From: Burkholderiales bacterium
GTDB taxonomy: Bacteria > Pseudomonadota > Gammaproteobacteria > Burkholderiales > Casimicrobiaceae
Length of the DNA stretch: 5,155 bases
Assembly (NCBI GenBank): GCA_025354075.1
Contig: JANXNO010000419.1
Location: 1-5,155, forward strand
Direction of reading: 5' to 3'
Shown here: positions 1 through 5,155 of the stretch, piece by piece
Numbering within the stretch: the stretch's first letter is position 1
Layout of the letters: every line of letters begins with the position of its first letter
Notes under the pieces: generated by a model
What the model was told of the DNA's origin: nothing
The model's input: the letters and a program-made list of their open reading frames with translations, nothing else
The model's database searches: none
Translations under genes and position numbers: made by a program

Positions 1-623
1 GCACCGACCGTGAAGACGCCTCGGCCGGTGGCTTCACGTCGACCCAATGAGCCGCCCAGATCGACCGGCTTTCCGGTCACCACGCCGGTGGCGGTGGAGC
101 CGGTGTTCATCGAATAGGTGTCCATCATCCACGCCATGATCTGCTCGTTGGTGTTGACGTCAGGCGCGGGGATGTCTTTGTTCGGGCCAATGATGATGCC
201 GATCTCGCTGGTGTAGCGGCGCGTCATGCGCTCCAGTTCGCCACGTGACAGCTTTTTCGGGTCCACGCGAATGCCGCCTTTGGCACCGCCGTAGGGCAGG
301 TTGAGCGCGGCGTTTTTAACGGTCATCCATCCAGCCAGTGCCATAACTTCATCAATGCTTACGTCCGGATGAAATCGTACGCCGCCTTTTCCGGGGCCGC
401 GCGACATATTGTGTTGCGCACGAAAGCCTTCAAAGTGGGCGACGGTGCCGTCGTCGCGATTGATCGGAATATCCACCGCAAGCACCCGTTTACAGCGCTT
501 CAGCGTTTCTACCCAGCGTTCGAGATGGCCGAGATGCGGGGCAACGCGATCGACCTGCTGCAGATACATCTGCCAGGGGCTGTGTGGGCTGTTGGGTACG
601 TAGGAGAGACCGGGTGTGGCCAT
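1..623 (-). CDS. gdhA: Glu/Leu/Phe/Val family glutamate dehydrogenase, N-terminal part (3' end outside window)
   Basis: Glutamate dehydrogenase catalyses the reversible oxidative deamination of glutamate to 2-oxoglutarate and ammonia in the cytoplasm. Reading the minus strand from the ATG at 621-623 gives 207 codons, open to the left edge. The sequence has the family's substrate-binding domain. [14 protein letters not shown] carries substrate-binding Lys79. The dehydrogenase signature [14 protein letters not shown] carries the catalytic lysine Lys115. [13 protein letters not shown] holds the conserved Asp155. The MAWMMDTYS and TGKP..LGGSLGR..ATGRGV stretches lead towards the NAD(P)-binding domain, which is outside the window. 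The early segment [22 protein letters not shown] is like that of betaproteobacterial enzymes. The start is uncertain: the frame stays open upstream to a TAA, with a GTG at 699-701 adding 26 residues, and neither start has a strong ribosome binding site. The gene is divergent from the GltI-like gene. Family assignment is very secure; cofactor preference cannot be told from this part. Confidence 0.95.
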   Translation of the reverse strand, partial: MATPGLSYVPNSPHSPWQMYLQQVDRVAPHLGHLERWVETLKRCKRVLAVDIPINRDDGTVAHFEGFRAQHNMSRGPGKGGVRFHPDVSIDEVMALAGWMTVKNAALNLPYGGAKGGIRVDPKKLSRGELERMTRRYTSEIGIIIGPNKDIPAPDVNTNEQIMAWMMDTYSMNTGSTATGVVTGKPVDLGGSLGRREATGRGVFTVG

Positions 624-791
624 ACTGAATCCGTGTTGCTGATAGGCGAAGGGTGCAATGTAGGTGGGATGCGCGGCGTCGACCAATGCTTTTACTGGCA
701 CGCACCATGCAATAAAGAAATCAAGGGGTTAGCCCGATGCTGTTCGAATAGAAACTCGGAATAATCGGAAAGTGGAGCGCGTTGATAGGCC

Positions 792-819
792 TTGAGTCGT
801 GTCGACGCCCTCTGATAAC
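792..819 (+). promoter_or_regulatory. Weak candidate sigma-70 promoter for the GltI-like gene
   Basis: In the gap between the divergent dehydrogenase and binding-protein genes, TTGAGT (792-797) is followed after 16 bp by GATAAC (814-819). The -35 box is a fair match and the -10 box a poor one. The position, 44 bp before the start codon, is reasonable. No sigma-54 site of the TGGCAC-N5-TTGCA kind was found. An AT-rich stretch at 822-832 could equally serve as the -10 region. This is a suggestion from pattern only. Confidence 0.2.
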
Positions 820-862
820 CACAAAATATTTAGGTCACCACGTCAGTGGAACGAGGGTTTTA

Positions 863-1741
863 ATGAGTATCAAACACACCAGCGCCAGCCGTCTTGTGGC
901 CGTGGGCTTCGCAATTGCGTCGTCAGCATGGGCCCATGCCGATACGTTATCGGGCATCAAGGAGCGCGGAGAATTCCTGCTCGGGCACCGTGAAAGTTCG
1001 TCGCCTTTTTCGTTCGTCAATGAAAAGGGCGAGGCGGTTGGCTATTCGGTGGATATTTGCATGAAGATTTTTGATGCGATCAAGGCCGAACTGAAGCGCC
1101 CCGACCTCAAAGTCAAATTTGTACCGCTGAAGCCCGCAGATCGTATTGCGGCGGTAAAGGACGGCAGGGTCGACGTTGAATGTGGTTCCACCACCAATAC
1201 GGTTGAGCGGCAAAAAGATGTGGCCTTTAGCTACACGACCTTCGTCGCGGGTGCGCGACTGCTTGCCAAAAAAGACTCAAAGGTCAAAGAGCTCACCGAC
1301 TTGCGCGGCAAAACCGTCGTAGTGACTGAAAAAACAACGACGGAAAAAGTGCTCGGCCAGGTCAACAAGGAACGCAATCTCGACTTAAAAGTGGTTACCG
1401 CCAAGGATCACCCCGAGGGCTTTATGAAAATGGAGACCGGCGTCGCCGTTGCGGTTGCCAATGATGACGCGCTGCTGTTTGGGCTGGTGTCAAAAGCCAA
1501 GGATCCGAGCGCGTTTGACTTCGTCGGCAAGTATGTTTCAGTGGAGCCGTACGGCATCATGTATCGCAAGGACGATCCCGCCTTTACCAAGCTCATGGAC
1601 GTAACGGTCTCGAGCTTGTTTGCAACCGGGCAGATTCGTGCGATCTATGCAAAGTGGTTTGAAAGTGGTGTGTTCAAACTTCCCATGAACCAGTACATGA
1701 AAGAAAACATAAAAATTCCGAATCGCTACGGCGTTCAGTAG
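863..1741 (+). CDS. gltI: GltI-like periplasmic glutamate/aspartate-binding protein (ABC transporter solute-binding family 3)
   Basis: This is a 292-residue exported solute-binding protein that would capture acidic amino acids in the periplasm for an ABC importer. The start ATG at 863 is preferred over an in-frame upstream ATG at 782 because it has GAGGG at 853-857, five bases upstream, and puts a signal peptide at the N-terminus. That peptide has a basic start (MSIKHTSASR), a hydrophobic core and a likely cleavage after AHA, so the mature protein begins near Asp27. The mature chain follows E. coli GltI closely from memory: LGHRESSSPFSF near the start, then CGSTTNTVERQKDVAFS, a TDLRGKTVVVT hinge region, AKDH, DDALL and YGIMYRKDDPAF. 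Length is close to the usual 300 or so. What is odd is the context: no gltJ, gltK or gltL follows. The next gene is a diguanylate cyclase. The protein may serve a transporter encoded elsewhere or act as a sensor. The symbol is given by similarity; substrate choice is inferred. Confidence 0.9.
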   Translation: MSIKHTSASRLVAVGFAIASSAWAHADTLSGIKERGEFLLGHRESSSPFSFVNEKGEAVGYSVDICMKIFDAIKAELKRPDLKVKFVPLKPADRIAAVKDGRVDVECGSTTNTVERQKDVAFSYTTFVAGARLLAKKDSKVKELTDLRGKTVVVTEKTTTEKVLGQVNKERNLDLKVVTAKDHPEGFMKMETGVAVAVANDDALLFGLVSKAKDPSAFDFVGKYVSVEPYGIMYRKDDPAFTKLMDVTVSSLFATGQIRAIYAKWFESGVFKLPMNQYMKENIKIPNRYGVQ

Positions 1742-1769
1742 GCGCGTTTGGTGGTGCGGTGCAGTGCGT

Positions 1770-1791
1770 GGCCCGGAAGCGGCCCGGCAGC
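1770..1791 (+). repeat. Two tandem copies of an 11-bp GC-rich unit
   Basis: GGCCCGGAAGC (1770-1780) is followed directly by GGCCCGGCAGC (1781-1791), with one mismatch between the copies. The pair lies just after the stop codon of the binding-protein gene, in the spacer before the cyclase gene. It has no obvious function and could be simple replication slippage in GC-rich DNA. Confidence 0.5.
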
Positions 1792-1825
1792 GGCGCGTAT
1801 TCAGGCCACTGGCATAATGGATTAA

Positions 1826-1860
1826 GGCCGATTTTTGCGGGACTGATTCCCGTATCGGCC
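1826..1860 (+). other. Two-tier hairpin in the spacer/leader before the diguanylate cyclase gene
   Basis: GGCCGAT (1826-1832) pairs perfectly with ATCGGCC (1854-1860). Nested inside, CGGGA (1838-1842) pairs with TCCCG (1848-1852) around the loop CTGAT, and G1837 can pair with T1853 as a wobble. Only a four-T bulge on the left arm interrupts the stem. No T-run follows on either strand, so this is not a classic intrinsic terminator. It ends 39 bp before the preferred start codon of the cyclase, so it would lie in the mRNA leader if the two genes are co-transcribed or if a promoter lies just upstream. A CATAAT at 1813-1818 could be a -10 box but has no convincing -35. It does not resemble the known cyclic-di-GMP riboswitches. 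Confidence 0.55.
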
Positions 1861-1899
1861 AATGTCTCTCACGTTAGCGAGGGTAGCGGGCTCGAAAAA

Positions 1900-3201
1900 A
1901 TGGCGGAATCAAGCATCACCGATGCGCAGATGTTGCAGATCGTTTCACGCCACGTTGGTGCAACGATCTCCGTCTACGACCGGGATCTGAAATTTCGCTT
2001 CGTCAGCCACGGCTTCGCACGCTGGTTTGGGATGGAGCCCGAACAAATCGTTGGCCGCTCGCTCGCCGAATGCTACGGCGAACATAACTTTACCCGTTAC
2101 CGTCCCTACATTGAGCGCGCGTTAAATGGCGAAACGGTCGCCTACGAGCGCGAAGTCAGAGACCCTTCTGGATTTGACGGCTGGCGCACGGTGAGCCTTG
2201 TGCCGTGGCGAGATGACGATGGCAACATTGTTGGTGTTGTGAATTGCGCGCTCAGCGTTCATGAGCTTAAAACCACTACCGAGGCGTTGCGTGCAGCCAA
2301 CCAGCGGCTGACCTCACACATGGACAACAGCCCGTTGGCGGTGATTGAGCTGGATGCGAAGCTGAACATTACGCATTGGTCGCCGCGGGCAGAAAAGATG
2401 TTTGGCTGGGAGTTCGAATCCTCCGCCGATATGTCGCTGGATCATTTGCTGGGTACGACCGATGTCGAGGACGACAGTCTGCGGCAAGCGTTCATGCGAC
2501 TACAGTCCGGTGAGGAGTCAAGCAATCGGGTGGAGACGCGCAACGTTCGTAAAAACAGCGTCGTGATCCACTGCGAGTGGTTTAATTCGGCGCTGACTGA
2601 CGATCACGGGCAAGTGGTGTCCATCATGTCGCTGGTGCAGGATGTGTCAGAACGCGTGCAGATGGTGGAGCAGATGCGCGAACTTGCCGAGCACGATTCA
2701 CTCACCGGTTTGCTCAATCGCAGCGCGTTTCGCTTGCAGATGGAGCGTGGACTGCGACGGGCGCGCAACACGCAGGAGCTGGTCGCGCTTTTGTTCATTG
2801 ATCTTGACGGGTTCAAACAAGTGAATGACACGCTGGGGCATGGCGTGGGTGACGACGTGCTGCGTGAAGTCGCTCGTCGCATTACGCGATCAGTTCGCGC
2901 CGCCGACATCGTGGCGCGCATTGGCGGCGATGAGTTTGTTGTGCTGTTGGAAACACCGGTGACGTCGGGCATCGCAGAAGAGGTGAGCAGCCGAATTCTG
3001 GCGCTGTTATCGGAGCCCTACGCGTTTGATGGATTGACCGACGCCGGGGCGATGCCGCAGGTGGGCGCAAGTATTGGTGTGGCGCTGTATACGCCGCAAG
3101 AGAGCCACGTCGACAGCTTGTTCAAGCGAGCGGACGCGGCAATGTATGACGCCAAGCGCGCGGGCAAAGGCTGCGTCCGTTATGCGGGGCCAGGCGAGTA
3201 G
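1900..3201 (+). CDS. PAS-PAS-GGDEF diguanylate cyclase
   Basis: This 433-residue protein should make cyclic-di-GMP from two GTP in response to a signal sensed by its PAS domains. Residues about 8-115 form the first PAS domain (ISVYDRDLKFRFVS...WFGM..EQIVGRS) and about 138-253 the second (NSPLAVIELDAKLNITHWSPRAEKMFGWE). A short helical linker (ELKTTTEALRAANQRL) joins them. The GGDEF domain covers about 258-430. It starts with DSLTGLLNR at 266, has metal-binding Asp301 in FIDLDGFKQVNDTLGH, and an intact GGDEF at 342-346. Five residues before this lies RAAD (333-336), an intact RxxD inhibitory site, so feedback inhibition by product is expected. No transmembrane segment or EAL domain is seen, so the protein is probably cytoplasmic. 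The ATG at 1900 puts the first PAS domain right at the N-terminus. An upstream GTG at 1759 would add 47 residues of unknown kind. The PAS ligands cannot be read from the sequence. Confidence 0.93.
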   Translation: MAESSITDAQMLQIVSRHVGATISVYDRDLKFRFVSHGFARWFGMEPEQIVGRSLAECYGEHNFTRYRPYIERALNGETVAYEREVRDPSGFDGWRTVSLVPWRDDDGNIVGVVNCALSVHELKTTTEALRAANQRLTSHMDNSPLAVIELDAKLNITHWSPRAEKMFGWEFESSADMSLDHLLGTTDVEDDSLRQAFMRLQSGEESSNRVETRNVRKNSVVIHCEWFNSALTDDHGQVVSIMSLVQDVSERVQMVEQMRELAEHDSLTGLLNRSAFRLQMERGLRRARNTQELVALLFIDLDGFKQVNDTLGHGVGDDVLREVARRITRSVRAADIVARIGGDEFVVLLETPVTSGIAEEVSSRILALLSEPYAFDGLTDAGAMPQVGASIGVALYTPQESHVDSLFKRADAAMYDAKRAGKGCVRYAGPGE

Positions 3202-3212
3202 CGGCGTGTACC

Positions 3213-3240
3213 TGCAGGAGCGACCCCGGCCGCCCCTGCA
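3213..3240. terminator. GC-rich hairpin between convergent genes, possible bidirectional terminator
   Basis: TGCAGG (3213-3218) pairs with CCTGCA (3235-3240). After one A/C mismatch, GCG (3220-3222) pairs with CGC (3231-3233), leaving an 8-base loop. It lies in the 51-bp gap between the stop codons of the cyclase gene and the FAD oxidase gene, where a shared terminator would be expected. No T-run follows on either strand, so it is not a textbook intrinsic terminator. It could also be a degenerate REP-like element. Confidence 0.4.
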
Positions 3241-3252
3241 ACAGCGGTTGCG

Positions 3253-4719
3253 TTAGCTAATGCTCTGCTGATACCGAAAGAAATTCAGTGGGTCGTATTT
3301 CTGCTTGATCGTTAGTAGCGTCGGATATGCGTCGCCCCAATACGCCCAGCGGAAATTCTGCAAACTTGCATCGGCGTAGTTCTGATACACGTGACCATTG
3401 GCATAGGGCGCGACAATGGCAAGCAGGCCACGCATCCATGTTTCCATCTGCTCACGTTCATTCGAGTCGCGCCAGAACACATCGACGCAAAAGTCCATGT
3501 ATACATTGCGATGAATGAACGCGCTGTCCGCCACCGGATAACGGTTGATCGCACCGCCGTACGGCTCGGTGTACATCAGGCTCCATTTGTTCGGCGACGT
3601 TGCCACATAGTCAACGACCTGTTGCCATGCCGATTGCGGCATCGGCGCAGATAAGTAGCACGACGCCTTGCTCTCCGGCGTGCCGTCTGGTTGATCCGGC
3701 AATGGGTACGGCACGTTTTCCAGATACGCGTCCATGTCAGGGTAGGTGCCGACTTGATCGACCAATAACTGCGCACTTGGAAATGCCAGCAGCGATTGAA
3801 TCGATGCCAGTCCGTCAGCGCGATCACCGACATACATGCCCTGCACCATGTACACCGCTTGCCCTTGATAAAAGCCGACGTTCATCATGTAACCCAGCTG
3901 ATCCGGGCATCCTGCCACCATGTATTCGTTCTGCATGAGCGCCAGCACAGCAGCGGCGTCCGCAGCGCTCCATGAAATCGCCCACGCCCATACGGACGGC
4001 AGCGGCACCATGCTGTAGCCGACCTGAGTGACCACGCCGAAGTTGCCTCCGGTTCCCCCCCGCAACGCCCAGAACAGATCGCCATAGGCGTTGTTCGCCG
4101 TCGCTGTCACGATGCTGCCGTTGGCGAGAATCACTCGCATCGATGTCACGCAATCGCTTTGAATGCCGTACGCGCGCGACGTGTAGCCGTATCCGCCGCC
4201 TCGCACAAAGCCGCCCACACAGACGCTGCCGCAAGCGCCTGTCGGTACGTGCCAGCCAGTGTTGTTCATCACGCCGTTGAAGGTGTCCCAGTTGGTGCCG
4301 CCAGCGGCGTACACAATCTGATTGGGGTAGTCGATGAACACGCTATTCATGCGGCTCACGTCAATCACCAAACCCGTGTTGACCGAGTAGCCCGCGCTGC
4401 TGTGGCCACCTGCGCGCACAGCAGTCCAAATCTTCCATTTGCGGGCAGCCCGCAGGCATTCCTGAATGTCCGATTCATTGACGCAATACACGATGACTTT
4501 GGGGTAGATGTTGAACGCAGGATTCGACTCTTTGCGATCCTTGTCGTAGTCGGGATCACCGGGGATGACGACTTGCCCAGTGATCGTCGCTTCGATTGCC
4601 GCCAGTTCTTCCCACGGCAACGAGTCGGGCGTAGGAGGCGCGTTTTGTGCGGACAAAGCGTTGAAATGCGCGACGCGTCTGGCTTTTAGCAGCCGTGCTG
4701 GACTCTTGCGATGGGCCAT
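3253..4719 (-). CDS. FAD-linked oxidase with BBE domain (berberine-bridge-enzyme-like oxidoreductase)
   Basis: This 488-residue flavoprotein belongs to the PCMH/VAO superfamily, whose members oxidise sugars, alcohols, alkaloids or secondary metabolites and pass electrons to oxygen or another acceptor. The FAD-binding domain begins near residue 70 (YPKVIVYCVNESDIQECL). RAGGHSSAGYS carries His106, at the usual site of 8-alpha-histidyl-FAD linkage. TGACGSVCVGG carries Cys163, where bicovalent members bind FAD through 6-S-cysteinyl. GGGYGYTSRAYG and LFWALRGGTGGNFGVVT complete the flavin pocket. The C-terminal BBE segment (about 440-486) includes YQNYADASLQNF and IKQKYDPLNFF. The start ATG (4717-4719) is well supported by GGGGAGGAG eight bases upstream. 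The N-terminus is basic but lacks a hydrophobic core or twin-arginine motif, so a cytoplasmic location is likely, though some relatives are exported. The gene stands alone, convergent with the cyclase and divergent from purL. The substrate cannot be told. Confidence 0.93.
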   Translation of the reverse strand: MAHRKSPARLLKARRVAHFNALSAQNAPPTPDSLPWEELAAIEATITGQVVIPGDPDYDKDRKESNPAFNIYPKVIVYCVNESDIQECLRAARKWKIWTAVRAGGHSSAGYSVNTGLVIDVSRMNSVFIDYPNQIVYAAGGTNWDTFNGVMNNTGWHVPTGACGSVCVGGFVRGGGYGYTSRAYGIQSDCVTSMRVILANGSIVTATANNAYGDLFWALRGGTGGNFGVVTQVGYSMVPLPSVWAWAISWSAADAAAVLALMQNEYMVAGCPDQLGYMMNVGFYQGQAVYMVQGMYVGDRADGLASIQSLLAFPSAQLLVDQVGTYPDMDAYLENVPYPLPDQPDGTPESKASCYLSAPMPQSAWQQVVDYVATSPNKWSLMYTEPYGGAINRYPVADSAFIHRNVYMDFCVDVFWRDSNEREQMETWMRGLLAIVAPYANGHVYQNYADASLQNFRWAYWGDAYPTLLTIKQKYDPLNFFRYQQSIS

Positions 4720-4727
4720 ATTTGTAA

Positions 4728-4736
4728 CTCCTCCCC
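4728..4736 (-). promoter_or_regulatory. Strong Shine-Dalgarno sequence of the FAD oxidase gene
   Basis: On the minus strand GGGGAGGAG lies eight bases before the ATG at 4717-4719. It is the strongest ribosome binding site in the window and fixes the start of the oxidase. It suggests efficient translation. Confidence 0.85.
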
Positions 4737-4769
4737 TTACTGATGCGTGGTTGTGTCCGTTAAGGCTGG

Positions 4770-4782
4770 ATCGTCAGACGAT
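4770..4782. promoter_or_regulatory. Perfect 6-1-6 palindrome, candidate operator
   Basis: ATCGTC-A-GACGAT is a perfect inverted repeat with a single central base. It lies in the divergent region, about 50 bp before the FAD oxidase start codon and over 100 bp before purL. Its GTC-N-GAC centre is like operators bound by some GntR-family (FadR-type) dimers; that comparison is from general knowledge and is not specific. The position would suit control of the oxidase by a repressor, but no regulator gene is in the window. Confidence 0.4.
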
Positions 4783-4817
4783 TCTGGCAACGTATAAAGC
4801 ATAGGGCATCAAAACGT

Positions 4818-4823
4818 TAAAAT
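4818..4823 (+). promoter_or_regulatory. Candidate -10 box for purL
   Basis: TAAAAT on the plus strand, within GTTAAAATCG, is a good sigma-70 -10 match about 100 bp before the preferred purL start. No convincing -35 box is seen 16-18 bp upstream, so the call rests on the -10 alone. No PurR-type ACGCAAACGTTTGCGT operator was found in this region. Confidence 0.3.
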
Positions 4824-4925
4824 CGAGCTTTCCCGCACAAGCTTTGGGTGTTCGTATCGCGAACCACTGGAGCGTCACCATTCAGGCAAATGCCCGCCCC
4901 ATTTCAGACTCCGCATGGCTCAACC

Positions 4926-5155
4926 ATGATCTCGATGCGCGGCTCCGCCACGCTTTCCCAGTTCCGTCAGGACAAACTTGTCGCCGCGCTCGCTGAACAT
5001 CGCGTGACCGATGTCAGCGCGGAGTTCTGGCATTTCGCCGAGCTGGTGCGTGAGGCCACGCGTGATGAACGCCTTCAGCTTGATGCACTGCTTGCGTACG
5101 GAGCAGATGCGGAGCCCAGTGAATCGCATCAACATGCGTTTCTCGTTGTACCTAG
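4926..5155 (+). CDS. purL: Phosphoribosylformylglycinamidine synthase, N-terminal fragment (3' end outside window)
   Basis: PurL converts FGAR, glutamine and ATP into FGAM in de novo purine synthesis in the cytoplasm. Only the first 76 or so codons of a gene that is normally about 1,300 codons long are present, open to the right edge. The fragment MRGSATLSQFRQDKLVAAL, then VSAEFWHFAEL and a DERLQLDALLAYG helix, follows the N-terminal PurS-like domain of proteobacterial PurL (compare LRGSPALSAFR and YVHFADL in E. coli, from memory). The start is uncertain. ATG at 4926 is given here. ATG at 4935 would start nearest the conserved RGS. ATG at 4890 would add 12 residues and has an AGG four bases upstream. 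No strong ribosome binding site decides between them. The gene is divergent from the FAD oxidase, with which no functional link is evident. Confidence 0.87.
   Translation, partial: MISMRGSATLSQFRQDKLVAALAEHRVTDVSAEFWHFAELVREATRDERLQLDALLAYGADAEPSESHQHAFLVVP

Noticed and set aside
369..764. 131-codon plus-strand open frame
   Set aside because: It runs antisense to the well-supported glutamate dehydrogenase gene and its upstream region, has no family features and no ribosome binding site.
838..849. CCAC-GTCA-GTGG small inverted repeat before the GltI-like gene
   Set aside because: Only four base pairs; expected by chance in a region this long.
782..862. 27-codon N-terminal extension of the GltI-like protein from ATG 782
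   Set aside because: It would bury the signal peptide inside the protein; the ATG at 863 has a good ribosome binding site and exposes the signal peptide.
1759..1899. 47-codon N-terminal extension of the cyclase from GTG 1759
   Set aside because: No known domain, no clear ribosome binding site, contains the tandem repeat and hairpin; the first PAS domain begins right after the ATG at 1900. Not fully excluded.
1742..1899. Cyclic-di-GMP riboswitch before the diguanylate cyclase
   Set aside because: The spacer has a hairpin but none of the conserved GEMM-I or GEMM-II core sequence that I could recognise.
2604..2972. 122-codon minus-strand open frame
   Set aside because: Antisense to the GGDEF domain; Ser/Arg/Thr-rich shadow frame without motifs.
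3824..4234. 136-codon minus-strand open frame
   Set aside because: It overlaps the FAD oxidase in another frame, is Arg/Gly/His-rich and has no recognisable domain.
4159..4689. 176-codon plus-strand open frame rich in Ala, Val, Arg and His
   Set aside because: It is antisense to the FAD oxidase, whose motifs are certain; the composition is typical of a shadow frame in GC-rich DNA.

Overview
The window looks like ordinary chromosome from a proteobacterium, most likely a betaproteobacterium of Burkholderiales type. That placement is an inference. It rests on the glutamate dehydrogenase N-terminus, a GltI-type glutamate/aspartate binding protein, the start of a proteobacterial one-chain PurL, and a moderately GC-rich composition. 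No mobile element, CRISPR array, tRNA or rRNA gene was seen.

Layout, left to right: (1) the 5' part of an NAD(P)-type glutamate dehydrogenase gene on the minus strand, running off the left edge. (2) A divergent intergenic region of about 160-240 bp. (3) A plus-strand gene for an exported GltI-like amino-acid-binding protein (863-1741) with no permease or ATPase genes after it. (4) A 158-bp gap holding a two-tier hairpin. (5) A plus-strand PAS-PAS-GGDEF diguanylate cyclase gene (1900-3201) with intact active site and I-site. (6) A 51-bp convergent gap with a GC-rich hairpin. (7) A minus-strand FAD-linked oxidase of the berberine-bridge-enzyme type (3253-4719) with an excellent Shine-Dalgarno sequence. 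(8) A divergent promoter region with a perfect 6-1-6 palindrome. (9) The 5' end of purL on the plus strand, running off the right edge.

How the genes may work together: glutamate dehydrogenase and the GltI-like protein share a divergent control region and a common substrate, glutamate, so they form a plausible glutamate uptake/catabolism pair. The diguanylate cyclase lies on the same strand just downstream of the binding protein and may be co-transcribed. A link between periplasmic amino-acid binding and cyclic-di-GMP output is possible but unproven. The FAD oxidase and purL are divergent and probably functionally unrelated.

I found no clear undescribed system. The best leads are the orphan binding protein/cyclase pair with its structured spacer, and the palindrome controlling the oxidase/purL divergent region.
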